A DNA stretch of 64,000 nt. It comes from Cybelea sp963824595. GTDB lineage: Bacteria; Vulcanimicrobiota; Vulcanimicrobiia; Vulcanimicrobiales; Vulcanimicrobiaceae. The notes beneath the pieces are model-generated. The model did no database searches, was not told the origin of the DNA, and worked only from the letters and a program-made list of their open reading frames with translations. The stretch covers positions 30,980-94,979 of the forward strand of contig CAWGPY010000009.1 of assembly GCA_963824595.1 (NCBI GenBank), read 5' to 3'. The position numbers were made by a program, and so were the translations under genes. Positions 17,306 through 25,266 of this stretch are shown here, one piece after another; the first letter of the stretch is position 1, and every line of letters begins with the position of its first letter.

Positions 17306-18319
17306 ATGACTAGTTTAGTGAAGTACGCCGGTGCCGTCGTTGCACTCGCGATCTGCTCGGCGTGCGGCAGCGGCTCGACGGTCGCGCCATCGAGCGCTGC
17401 GTTCAGCAGTACGTATGCCGGCAGGACGCTGGTCGTAAACGGAAGGCCGGTAACGGCGGCCCGCCTGAATCCGATGCCCCGTTACGCGACGATCGTTCCC
17501 GACCATCACGCGAAGAAGAAGTTCGAGTACGTCTTCAGCTACTACGAAACGTACGCCAGCATTTTCGACTATCCAAAGGGCGTTGCGCAGATCGGCGAGA
17601 TCGACGGCGACGGCGGCCAAGGGTGCACGAACGTCCTCTACGGCTACGGGAAGAAGACATTCTGGAACGTCGGGGGCCCCACCCAGATCACGGAGTACAA
17701 GGTCCCGAAAACGCCGATCAAGACGCTGACGACTTCCTACGTTTTCCCATCCAGCTGCGCCATGAACGCCACCGGCGATCTTGCAGTCGGGATCCTGTAT
17801 GGGACGTCGTCGGGTCGAAGCGGCGGCCAAGTCGTGATCTTCAAGAACGGGAGCGGCTCGGGCACCGTGTATACCACGCCGCTGGACGAAGAGTTCTTCG
17901 ATGGCTACGACAATCAGGGCAATCTCTTTGCCGACGGCTTTACCGGCGACCGCTACGGCTTTGCACTGGTCGAGCTTCCGAAGGGCAGCAGTAAGTTCCA
18001 AACGATCACGACGAGCAACAGCGTCAACTTCCCCGGTTCCGTACAGTGGGACGGCACCTATCTGACCGTCTTCGATCAGGACACGGCCCAGTTCTATCAG
18101 TACACGGTCAGCGGAACGAAGGCGACGTTGAAAAACACCATACAGCTTTCGGGTTCCAGCGACTGCGCACAGACGTGGATCGTCAAAGGCCTCGTCTATT
18201 GCGGGGATGCGGGTAACGACAACGGCGAGGTTTTCAAGTACCCGGCCGGCGGTTCGCCGATTGCGGTCTTTACGGGCAACTTCGACCTGCCGCTCGGCGT
18301 AGTGGCAGCACGGAGATAG
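17306..18319 (+). CDS. Beta-propeller-like lipoprotein, subfamily with Cys-rich blades (paralogue of 45070-46086)
   Basis: 337 residues. The lipobox is AICSAC, followed by GSGSTVAPSSAA and a short stretch RTLVVNGRPVTAARLNP shared almost unchanged with the leftward gene at 45070-46086. The two agree along their length (GQGCTNVLYGYGKK, SSCAMN.(S/T)GDLAVGIL, GSVQWDGTYLTVFDQ, SDCAQTWIVKGL(V/L)YC), clearly more than either agrees with other propellers here. Conserved Cys residues suggest disulfides in the extracellular blades. An upstream AAGGAG is 13 bases from the ATG, with AGAAG nearer. It is followed after 22 bases by the next propeller gene, probably one operon. Confidence 0.75.
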   Translation: MTSLVKYAGAVVALAICSACGSGSTVAPSSAAFSSTYAGRTLVVNGRPVTAARLNPMPRYATIVPDHHAKKKFEYVFSYYETYASIFDYPKGVAQIGEIDGDGGQGCTNVLYGYGKKTFWNVGGPTQITEYKVPKTPIKTLTTSYVFPSSCAMNATGDLAVGILYGTSSGRSGGQVVIFKNGSGSGTVYTTPLDEEFFDGYDNQGNLFADGFTGDRYGFALVELPKGSSKFQTITTSNSVNFPGSVQWDGTYLTVFDQDTAQFYQYTVSGTKATLKNTIQLSGSSDCAQTWIVKGLVYCGDAGNDNGEVFKYPAGGSPIAVFTGNFDLPLGVVAARR

Positions 18320-18341
18320 TCTCTTGAAAGGAGCATTACGG

Positions 18342-19331
18342 ATGCAACGTTTCGTCATTGGATTCTCATTGCTCTCCGTCGCGATGCTGCTGTCGGCCGG
18401 ATGCTCCGGCCAGAGTGGCGGCCCGGCGGTGATCGGCGCTCCGGCCAGCCAAGGGGGTGCGCTGATTCGAAGCGGCTATTCGCCGCCCCGGAACGGCGCG
18501 TCACGGGCCGGCGCCGGCTGGATGTCACCCGAGGCGAAAAAGGCCAAGAATCTTCTCTACGTTGCCGATCAGTCTGCCGGCGCGATCGAGATCTACAAGC
18601 AAAAGGGGAGCAACCAGCAACCGATCGGGGAAATCACGCAGGGCGTCTCCGGCGCCGACGGCATCTTCGTCGATCCCCATGGGAAACTCTATGTTTGCAA
18701 CTTCGGCAACGCGACGGTCACGGTTTATCCGCGCGGGAAGACGGCGCCGTCGGAGACACTGACGGGCGCGGGCTCGCCGATCGACGTCGTGGTCGCGCCC
18801 AACGGCACCGTCTACGTCGCAAACTTCAACAGCGGCACCAACGGCACGGTGCTCGAGTATCTGAAGGGCCATACGACGGCGTCGAAGACGATCGTTACGC
18901 TTGGGTCGGGTTCGTTCCCCGAAGGGCTCGCCCTCGACTCCGCAAACAATCTCTACGTCGCCTACAACTCGAGCGACGGCGAAGTGCTCGAGTTCGGGCC
19001 CGGTTCGCCGGGCGGCAAGAATCTCGGCATCCACGTCGGCTACGTCGGCGGACTGACGATCGACCATAGCGACGACCTGCTGCTGGACGACCAGAACCTT
19101 CCCGGCGTCGACGTCTTCCCTCCGGGCAGCAGCACCCCGTCCGAGCAAATAAAGGGGTTTACGCTTGCATTCGACGTCGCGCTCAACCACAAGAACACGG
19201 AGTTGTGGGTGACGGCTCCTTTCACGCCCGCGGTCTACGAGGTTTCCTATCCCGCAGGGACCATCGTCGACACGATCTCGTCGCTCCAATCAGCCTTCGG
19301 CGTTGCGACGAGCCCGGACGGGTCGCGATAG
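18342..19331 (+). CDS. NHL-like beta-propeller lipoprotein
   Basis: 329 residues with lipobox LLSAGC. After a low-complexity linker comes the family signature GWMSPEAKKAKNLLYVADQ, which marks the start of the folded domain. The blades follow as repeats of about 45 residues with Asp-x-x-Gly-x-(I/L)-(Y/F)-V: GIFVDPHGKLYVCNFGNATV, VVVAPNGTVYVANFNSGTN, LALDSANNLYVAYNSSDGE. The pattern resembles NHL/SMP-30/virginiamycin-B-lyase-like six-bladed propellers; no catalytic His or metal site is evident. AAAGGAG sits 8 bases before the ATG at 18342, so the TTG at 18324 is rejected. A good terminator follows. Confidence 0.78.
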   Translation: MQRFVIGFSLLSVAMLLSAGCSGQSGGPAVIGAPASQGGALIRSGYSPPRNGASRAGAGWMSPEAKKAKNLLYVADQSAGAIEIYKQKGSNQQPIGEITQGVSGADGIFVDPHGKLYVCNFGNATVTVYPRGKTAPSETLTGAGSPIDVVVAPNGTVYVANFNSGTNGTVLEYLKGHTTASKTIVTLGSGSFPEGLALDSANNLYVAYNSSDGEVLEFGPGSPGGKNLGIHVGYVGGLTIDHSDDLLLDDQNLPGVDVFPPGSSTPSEQIKGFTLAFDVALNHKNTELWVTAPFTPAVYEVSYPAGTIVDTISSLQSAFGVATSPDGSR

Positions 19332-19415
19332 AAGGAAATAACAGCGAGGTTTCAGGCGAGGATGATCCATAGCAACTCCGACGACGTGCAATCTGAAAAC
19401 GATTGACGTGTAAGA

Positions 19416-19449
19416 AGGGCCGGGCGGATGCCCGACCCTCCTTTTTTTT
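19416..19449 (+). terminator. Rho-independent terminator after the 17.3-19.3 kb lipoprotein pair
   Basis: AGGGCCGGGC (19416-19425), loop GGAT, GCCCGACCCT (19430-19439), one mismatch, then CC and eight T (19442-19449). This is a textbook intrinsic terminator for the rightward pair of lipoprotein genes. Confidence 0.88.
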
Positions 19450-19475
19450 GGGTAGTTGGTTTGGAGTATCGAGCG

Positions 19476-20003
19476 CTAATTTTTAGGAGTTAAAGCGATC
19501 CCGAGCTTAAAGGTGTAGGTGGTGCCGGTGCATTCGCTTGGCGAGAACCCAATGCAGTAGTAGTCGGTGAATTTGACCATGCCATCCTGCTTGGGGCCCT
19601 TACCCTTATAGATGATGTACTGGGAGGTCGGATTACCGGGATCCGGATAGAAGTACGTCTTGAATTTTTTGTCGGGCTTGCCTTTCTTGCTCTTGTTCTT
19701 GACGATGTAGGCATTGTTGTAGAGTTCGTAACCGCTGCCGGCCGACGTCGTCACGTAGGGTCCCGGGTTGCCCGGAGTGACGTAAAAGCAGAAGGCGTAC
19801 ACGCTGTAGTTGCATCCGATGGTCATGGGCTTGACGCCCGCCGCCAGGCGGGTCACCAGGCCGTGGCCGTGGGACCGATTCATCGCCGAGGCTTGCCCGC
19901 CCGATGACGGTATGGCCGACGACGAGCCGGGGTCGCTGGAACACGCTGAGAGTGCTAGGCCGAAGGCGAGAGCGGCGCCGGCACAGAGAAGGCGTAAACG
20001 CAC
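19476..20003 (-). CDS. Lipoprotein of unknown function
   Basis: 175 residues from GTG at 20003, with AAGGAG 8 bases upstream. A longer ATG form (20105) would put 34 hydrophilic residues ahead of the signal peptide and is rejected. The lipobox is LALSAC. The mature protein has a Ser/Gly-rich linker, then a compact Cys/Tyr-rich domain (CNYSVYAFCFYVTPGNPGPYV, YYCIGFSPSECTGTTYTF) with at least four Cys and a Lys-rich hairpin (KNKSKKGKPDKKFKTYF). It converges on the preceding operon across the terminator. Not recognised. Confidence 0.68.
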   Translation of the reverse strand: MRLRLLCAGAALAFGLALSACSSDPGSSSAIPSSGGQASAMNRSHGHGLVTRLAAGVKPMTIGCNYSVYAFCFYVTPGNPGPYVTTSAGSGYELYNNAYIVKNKSKKGKPDKKFKTYFYPDPGNPTSQYIIYKGKGPKQDGMVKFTDYYCIGFSPSECTGTTYTFKLGIALTPKN

Positions 20004-20138
20004 GTTGTGGGCTCCTTCCTTAGCTAGTTCTGACAGACCGCCAAATAGCGGTAGGGTGAGAAGAATGCGAACCCACGCTTCCCTTTCCTTCAAGCCGACC
20101 GCCAAGGGCCTCGAATCGTACCCGGGCGAGGCCGCCCC

Positions 20139-21116
20139 TCAGGGCTTATCCGCGCACGCGTGATACTCGTTCGAGTACATGGGCTGGAGGCTGTAGCCGG
20201 TGCCGCCCACGGACATCTTCCACTGAAAGGTCTCGCACAGGTCGGCCACTTCTTCGAAGAACGTGAAGTTGAACCAGGCGAAAGCCGGCCCCGGGTCGGT
20301 GATGGACTCGAACGTCTCGTGGGCCAGCGTTGACGCCGTCGAGTTCGTCAGCGCGCTCGCGCCCGACGACGCCCGCGACGCGCAGAAGCTGATGTCCTGA
20401 TACGGCTCGATCGAAACGATGACGTTCTTCGGCACGTCGTCGAACGCGACGCTCTCGTGGTAGGCGCAGAAGTCGAACGAGCGCGGGCGGTCCGGCGAAT
20501 AGCAGTCGCGCGAGCGGTCGAAGCACGTGTCCGTCCCCTTGGGCAAGAAGATGTGATACATCACCGCGTAGCCGGCCGCTCCGCCGTTCTTGACGATCGC
20601 CGCGTGGAGGATGGTCAGCAAATCGTTGGCGTAGAGCAGGTTGGTGTAGGTGTGGTACTTGATGTTAAACGCGCCACCGAACGCGTAGCCGCCGGACGGC
20701 GTTTTCGTGTACTGCGTCAGCAGTGAAGCGAAGCGGCTTCCCGTCAGGTTCTTTTGGAACGATTCGACATCGCCCCAGCAGCTCTCGGCGCCCTTCTTGC
20801 AGTTCACGTAAATGTTGAACGCGGCCGCCTTCTTCATGATCGGACCGTGCTTGCGCACCAAGTCGGCCGGGTATTTGATCTTGTGGTCGCCGTTGATGCG
20901 GCTCTGCGGCGGCTGCGTGCGCAGCGGCATGAAATGGTAGGAGAGGATGCGCGCCGAGCGGGCCGCATCGGCATCGGCCTGCGTGACGGTCAGCTCGCCC
21001 GACGCCTGCGGCAGCGTGTCGGCCGTTGGTGGGGCGAACGCCGCGCGCTGCGCCGAGCAGGCGGCGAGCGACGCCGATGCGGCGAGGACGGCGAGAACGC
21101 GGAGAGCCGGTTTCAT
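20139..21116 (-). CDS. Lipoprotein with HExxxS/TDP motif, translationally coupled to an MFS transporter
   Basis: 325 residues with lipobox SLAAC. The C-terminal half contains LAHETFESITDPGPAFAWFNF, then EEVADLC. The pattern HE-x4-(S/V)-x-TD-P ... E-(V/I)-x-D-x-C occurs in secreted proteins of the EXORDIUM/phosphate-induced type and in putative zinc peptidases. Metal binding by His-Glu and the later Glu is inferred, not known. There are eight or more Cys (NCKKGAESCWG, CFDRSRDCY, FCAYHES) for disulfides. Its ATG overlaps the stop of the upstream transporter gene (ATGA), so the two are made together. An exported enzyme feeding a substrate to the transporter is plausible. Confidence 0.7.
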   Translation of the reverse strand: MKPALRVLAVLAASASLAACSAQRAAFAPPTADTLPQASGELTVTQADADAARSARILSYHFMPLRTQPPQSRINGDHKIKYPADLVRKHGPIMKKAAAFNIYVNCKKGAESCWGDVESFQKNLTGSRFASLLTQYTKTPSGGYAFGGAFNIKYHTYTNLLYANDLLTILHAAIVKNGGAAGYAVMYHIFLPKGTDTCFDRSRDCYSPDRPRSFDFCAYHESVAFDDVPKNVIVSIEPYQDISFCASRASSGASALTNSTASTLAHETFESITDPGPAFAWFNFTFFEEVADLCETFQWKMSVGGTGYSLQPMYSNEYHACADKP

Positions 21117-22363
21117 GGAACCTCCTGGACTGCGGTGAGCCGCACGAAGCGATTCTCGTTGCGAACGAGGTAGCCGATGGCCGCCAGCGCCACGACTCCC
21201 GCGAGGACGAAGGCGACGACGATCGCCATCGCGCCGCCGTAGTTGGCCGCGCCGGCGGCGAGCGGCGGCAGCTTCTTCGCGAGGACCGCCTCGATTTGGA
21301 CGATGCCGGCGGCGAGTAAGTTGCCGAGCTGGTAGGTGAAGCCCGGGAACGTGCCGCGCACCTCGGCGGGAGAGACCTCGTTGAGATGCGCGGGAATCAC
21401 GCCCCATACGCCCTGCACGAAGAACTGCATGACGAAGGCGCCGGTCGCGAGGAGCCCGGCGGTGGGGCTGAGCGCCCACAGCGGGATCGTGCACAGCGCC
21501 AGCGCGGCGCTGATCATGACGCACGTGCGCCGACCGATGCGCTGCGAGAGCGTTCCGAACACCACGCTGCCGCCGATGGCGCCGATCGCCGCGAGGCTGG
21601 AGAGCAGCGACGTGGTTGCGGTCGAGAAGCCGCGCTGCTTCTGCAGGAACGTCGCGTAGAGATCTTGCGTGCCGTGCGACATGGCGTTGAGCGTCGCCAT
21701 GAATGCGATCGCGTAGAGGAAGAGCGGCCAGTGCGCCGCGACCGATCGCAGCAGGAAGGCCGGCGGCGCGGAGATGCGCTCGGCGCGGCCCTCGAGCCAC
21801 GCCGGCGATTCCGGCACGCTGGAGCGGATGAAGAAGATGAGCAGCGCCGGCAGCGCGCCGATGACGAACAGTCCGCGCCAGCCCCACGGCGTGAACGTGA
21901 AGACGGCGTAGTAGGCGCCCGTCGCCAGCAGATAGCCGGTCATGTAGCCGCTCTGCAGCAGGCCGCTGAAAAAACCGCGGCGATTGGGCGGCAGCACTTC
22001 CATCGTCAGCGCCGCGCCGAGACCCCACTCGCCGCCCATCGCAACGCCGAAGAGCGCGCGCAGCACGAGAAAGATGGTGAAGTTCGGCGAGAACGCCGTG
22101 AGCAGCTCGATCAGCGAGAACAGCGCGATGTCGATCATCAGCGGCGTGCGCCGCCCGTAGCGGTCGGCGAGCCACCCGAAGAGCAGCGCGCCGATCGGCC
22201 GGCACGCGAGCGTCAGCGTGATCGCGAGCGTCACGTCGGCCACGGTGCGGTCGAACGTCGTCGCGATCCGCGTGATGACGAACGTTAAAAGGAGAAAATC
22301 GAACGCGTCGAGCGTCCACCCCAGGAAGGTGGCGACGAAGGTCCGGCGCGCCGCGGAAGACAC
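21113..22363 (-). CDS. MFS transporter, sialate/lactate:H+ symporter (SHS/JEN) type
   Basis: 416 residues with about 12 hydrophobic helices. The opening GWTLDAFDFLLLTFV on helix 1 and WLADRYGRRTPLMI between helices 2 and 3 are MFS signatures. The former is typical of the sialic-acid/lactate branch of carboxylate:proton symporters. Loop 4-5 (GVAMGGEWGLGAALTMEVLPP) also fits. The start is GTG at 22363. Its AAGGA ribosome site, 7 bases upstream, lies inside a dispersed repeat. The last base pair of codons overlaps the next lipoprotein start. The substrate is probably a small organic acid, but this is not determined. Confidence 0.82.
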   Translation of the reverse strand: MSSAARRTFVATFLGWTLDAFDFLLLTFVITRIATTFDRTVADVTLAITLTLACRPIGALLFGWLADRYGRRTPLMIDIALFSLIELLTAFSPNFTIFLVLRALFGVAMGGEWGLGAALTMEVLPPNRRGFFSGLLQSGYMTGYLLATGAYYAVFTFTPWGWRGLFVIGALPALLIFFIRSSVPESPAWLEGRAERISAPPAFLLRSVAAHWPLFLYAIAFMATLNAMSHGTQDLYATFLQKQRGFSTATTSLLSSLAAIGAIGGSVVFGTLSQRIGRRTCVMISAALALCTIPLWALSPTAGLLATGAFVMQFFVQGVWGVIPAHLNEVSPAEVRGTFPGFTYQLGNLLAAGIVQIEAVLAKKLPPLAAGAANYGGAMAIVVAFVLAGVVALAAIGYLVRNENRFVRLTAVQEVP

Positions 22364-22370
22364 GCGGTGG

Positions 22371-22449
22371 TCCTTCGACTACGGCCCTACGGGCCTCCGC
22401 TCAGGATGACAAGGCCTACGGCGCTACGCGCCGCGCTCAGGGTGACAAG
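22371..22449 (+). repeat. Dispersed palindromic repeat, copies 2a and 2b
   Basis: Copy 2a (22371-22414) reads TCCTTCGACTACGG...CTCAGGATGACAAG. It is followed directly by a partial copy 2b (to 22449), CTACGGCGCTACGCGCCG...CTCAGGGTGACAAG, lacking the CCTTCGAC head. The head of 2a, read on the minus strand (AAGGA), is the ribosome site of the MFS gene. Confidence 0.8.
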
Positions 22450-22463
22450 AGGGGGGCGGCGAG

Positions 22464-23402
22464 TTAGGTGTGTGAGGGGGTCGGGGACGGAGAGGTCGAG
22501 GGTGAGGGCGACGGCGACGGCGAGGGGGTGGAGCCCGGCGGCAGCTGCGCGCCGTAGAGCGCGAGCAGCCAGATCTGCGTGTGGCGCACCGTCACCTTCG
22601 GCGTGGTGAACTGGAACTGCACCGTGTTGCTCTGCGGCGACGTCCACTTGCCGTAGGTCGCGATGAGCTGATCCATGCGCTTGCCGCGCTGAATGGACTC
22701 GTTATAGAGCTGCAGCGCGAACACGCGGCCGTTGAACGACACGGAGGGCAGCGTGTATTGCACCGTCGCGTTGCCGTTGAGCACGAAGTCGAGGTTGCTC
22801 TGCAAGCGAATCCCGACCAGCGGCGTGATGCGCATGAACAGCGGGTTCGGGTTCGTCATCCCCGGCACGTCTTTGGGGAGCGGCTCCATCTGCATCGTCA
22901 GGGTGCCGCCGGGGGCCGTCGAGGACGAGGGCGCGGGCGTGTCGTCGCTGCTGTCGTCGTTGTCGTCGTCGGACGACGCGGTGGGCTGCGGCGTCGGCGT
23001 GGGGCTCGCCGTTGGTTGGGGCGAGGATCCCGGCGAACCGCTGGCCGACGGCGACGGAATGTTGAAGGCCACGTTGCAGTTGAACGCCTGCCCCAACTGC
23101 GAGACCTGCGGGCACTTGAGGCCGGTCGGTCCCTGCGCGATCGGGTACTGCGCCTGATTCGGGGCGAGCGTCGCCCCGGGGCTGGTGAGCTGCTCTTGGC
23201 CGTTGGCGCCGACACTCGGACCGGAGATCTGATTCCCCATGCCGCCGTTCATGCCGCCCATCACGCCGCCGCCGTTCATCGAGCCGGGCTGCGAGACTGG
23301 CGGCTCCATGCCGCCGCCCATGCCGCTATCGAGGCCCGCGCCCTGACACGACGCAAGCACGAGCGCGAGCGCCGCAAAAGCGGCGCGCATATCACACCTC
23401 AT
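22464..23402 (-). CDS. Pro/Ser-rich lipoprotein of unknown function
   Basis: 312 residues from the ATG at 23402; an ATG four codons later (23390) has GAGGTG 4 bases upstream and is nearly as good. The lipobox is LVLASC. A Gly/Met-rich segment (SGMGGGMEPP, GGGVMGGMNGGMGNQ) comes first, then a Pro/Ser/Thr spacer with an acidic core (SSDDDNDDSSDDTPAPSSS). One folded domain follows (FMRITPLVGIRLQSNLDFVL ... FNGRVFALQLYNESIQRGKR), and a tail of Ser-Pro repeats. Such spacers suit proteins that reach through or line the cell envelope. The stop of thrS is 5 bases upstream, so it is in the thrS transcript. Confidence 0.66.
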   Translation of the reverse strand: MRCDMRAAFAALALVLASCQGAGLDSGMGGGMEPPVSQPGSMNGGGVMGGMNGGMGNQISGPSVGANGQEQLTSPGATLAPNQAQYPIAQGPTGLKCPQVSQLGQAFNCNVAFNIPSPSASGSPGSSPQPTASPTPTPQPTASSDDDNDDSSDDTPAPSSSTAPGGTLTMQMEPLPKDVPGMTNPNPLFMRITPLVGIRLQSNLDFVLNGNATVQYTLPSVSFNGRVFALQLYNESIQRGKRMDQLIATYGKWTSPQSNTVQFQFTTPKVTVRHTQIWLLALYGAQLPPGSTPSPSPSPSPSTSPSPTPSHT

Positions 23403-23406
23403 GGAT

Positions 23407-25116
23407 CTACTTCTTCGCCTCGACTACCCGTTGTAACTCTTCGGCGAACGCGTCGACCGAAATCGTGCGCTTCTCTTCCATGCCGCGCTGATTGACGTTC
23501 ACGGTACCGTCTGCAACCTCTTGTTTGCCGGCGACCAAAATATAGGGTACTTTCTGCATCTTCCAGTGGCGAATTTTATATCCGAGTTTCTCGTTGCTTT
23601 CGTCAACCTCGACGCGAAAGCCCGCCTGTCGCAGGCGCGCCGCCACGTCGTTTGCGTATCTCAGCTGATCCTCAGAAATGGCCGCGACGACCACCTGAAC
23701 CGGCGCTAACCAAGCGGGAAACGCGCCGCCGTAGTGCTCGATCAACACACCGAAGAAACGTTCGAGCGAGCCCGCGAGTGCCCGGTGGATCATGACGGGG
23801 CGACGGTCCTGGCCGTCGGGCGCGCGATACTTCAGACCGAAGCGAGCAGGCAGGATGAAGTCTACCTGGACCGTGCCGAGCTGCCAGGGACGCCCGAGCG
23901 CGTCGCGCACGTTGATGTCGAGCTTCGGGCCGTAGAACGCGCCGCCGCCCTCGTCAATGTCGTAGGGCAGATCGTAGCGCTGCAGCGCGTTGCGAATCGC
24001 GTCTTCGGCGACGCCGTCGGTCTCGCCGCGGTCGGCGGCCGCGCGCGTGGAGAGCACGTATTTGATATCGTCGAAACCGAAGGCCTTCATCAGGGCGCGC
24101 GCTTCGTCGAGCGTCAGCTCGAACTCGCCCTGCAGTTGTTCCGGCGTGCAGAACAAGTGCGCGTCGTCAACGGTGAATCCGCGCACGCGCGTGAGGCCGT
24201 GCAGCACGCCCGAGCGTTCGAAGCGGTACACGGCGCCGAACTCGGAGAACCGCAGCGGCAGCTCGCGATAGCTGCGCAGCCGGCTGCGATAAATGAGGAT
24301 GTGCCCGGGGCAGTTCATCGGCTTCAGCCGGAAGCGCTGACCCTCGACCTCGATCGGGCCGAACATGTTCCGCCCGAAGTTCTCGAGGTGACCGGAGATC
24401 TCGTAGAGGCGTTCGCTGACGACGTGCGGCGTGACGACCGGCGTGTAGCCGCGCGCGCGCAGGCCCTCTTGAATGAAGTTCTCGACGACGGAACGCACGA
24501 CCGCGCCCTTCGGATGCCAGAACACGAGGCCGCCGCCGGCGTCCTCTTCGATGGAGAAGAGGTCGAGCTCGGCGCCGAGCTTGCGGTGATCGCGGCGCTG
24601 CGCCTCTTCGACGCGCGCCAGGTGGGCCGCGAGCTGCGCGGCGTCTTCCCACGCGGTGCCGTAGATGCGCTGCAGCATCGGGTTGTGCTCGTCGCCCCGC
24701 CAGTAGGCGCCGGCGACGCTGGTGAGCTTGAACGCGCCGATCGCGCCCGTGGACTCGGCGTGGCCGCCGCGGCAGAGGTCGGTGAACTCGCCGATCGTGT
24801 AGAGCGTGATGGGCTCGCCCTCGGGGATCTCGCGGGCCAGCTCGACCTTATATTGGTTGCCGGCGAAGGCGTCCATGGCCTCGGCCCGCGTGACCTCGCG
24901 GCCGGTCATCGGATAATCGGCCGCCACGATCTCGTTCATCCGCACCTCGAGGCGCCCCAGGTCGTCGGGCGTGAACGGGTCGCCGCGGTCGAAGTCGTAA
25001 TAGAAGCCGTTCTCGATCGCCGGACCGATGGTCGGCTTGGCCTCGGGGAAAAGGTCCTGCACGGCATAAGCGAGCACGTGAGCCGCCGTATGGCGCAGCT
25101 CGGCGAGGGAAGGCAT
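23407..25116 (-). CDS. thrS: Threonyl-tRNA synthetase lacking the N-terminal TGS domain
   Basis: 569 residues. ThrRS attaches threonine to tRNA-Thr. The protein opens directly with the editing (SAD-type) domain: HTAAHVLAYAVQDLFPEAK at residues 9-27 and CRGGHAES for the second half of the editing site. The class II catalytic core follows (GLVFWHPKGA, KPMNCPGHILIYRSRLRSY, VLHGLTRVRGFTVDDAHLF), then the anticodon-binding domain at the end (VPYILVAGKQEVADGTVNVNQ). Typical bacterial ThrRS is about 640 residues; the missing 65-70 are the TGS domain. The ATG at 25116 uses AAGGA from an adjacent dispersed repeat as its ribosome site. No T-box leader was seen. Confidence 0.95.
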   Translation of the reverse strand: MPSLAELRHTAAHVLAYAVQDLFPEAKPTIGPAIENGFYYDFDRGDPFTPDDLGRLEVRMNEIVAADYPMTGREVTRAEAMDAFAGNQYKVELAREIPEGEPITLYTIGEFTDLCRGGHAESTGAIGAFKLTSVAGAYWRGDEHNPMLQRIYGTAWEDAAQLAAHLARVEEAQRRDHRKLGAELDLFSIEEDAGGGLVFWHPKGAVVRSVVENFIQEGLRARGYTPVVTPHVVSERLYEISGHLENFGRNMFGPIEVEGQRFRLKPMNCPGHILIYRSRLRSYRELPLRFSEFGAVYRFERSGVLHGLTRVRGFTVDDAHLFCTPEQLQGEFELTLDEARALMKAFGFDDIKYVLSTRAAADRGETDGVAEDAIRNALQRYDLPYDIDEGGGAFYGPKLDINVRDALGRPWQLGTVQVDFILPARFGLKYRAPDGQDRRPVMIHRALAGSLERFFGVLIEHYGGAFPAWLAPVQVVVAAISEDQLRYANDVAARLRQAGFRVEVDESNEKLGYKIRHWKMQKVPYILVAGKQEVADGTVNVNQRGMEEKRTISVDAFAEELQRVVEAKK

Positions 25117-25123
25117 GGGGCCC

Positions 25124-25170
25124 GTCCTTCGACTCCGTTCGCTGCGCTCACTGCGCTCAGGATGACAAGG
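25124..25170 (+). repeat. Dispersed palindromic repeat, copy 3
   Basis: GTCCTTCGACTCCGTTCG...GCTCAGGATGACAAGG between thrS and pstS. It has the longer GCTGCGCTCACTGCGCTCAG centre. Its TCCTT (25125-25129) is the complement of the thrS Shine-Dalgarno, 8 bases from the start codon. Confidence 0.82.
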
Positions 25171-25201
25171 GGGGGGCGAGCGGGGGCCGTCGCGGCCGGT
25201 C

Positions 25202-25234
25202 TTAACGTGACGTTAATCGAGCTCGCTTTAAACT
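25202..25234 (+). promoter_or_regulatory. Perfect palindrome and putative promoter of the pst operon
   Basis: TTAACGT-G-ACGTTAA (25202-25216) is a perfect 7+1+7 dyad. A TAAACT -10-like hexamer at 25229-25234 follows, with GTGACG (25207-25212) as a possible -35 at 16 bases. The dyad would cover the -35 box, the position expected for a repressor. It does not resemble the direct-repeat Pho box. Confidence 0.45.
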
Positions 25235-25266
25235 AGAGCGTAACTTCGCCTCATGAGGAGCTTTGC

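Noticed and set aside
20139..22319. A 726-codon leftward reading frame fusing an Arg/His-rich region to the lipoprotein
   Set aside because: The upstream part is an antisense-frame shadow of the MFS transporter; the lipoprotein has its own signal peptide and ATG at 21116.
22371..22449. Two adjacent repeat copies considered as a mini CRISPR
   Set aside because: Copies differ in the middle, the second lacks its head, no spacer structure and no cas genes.
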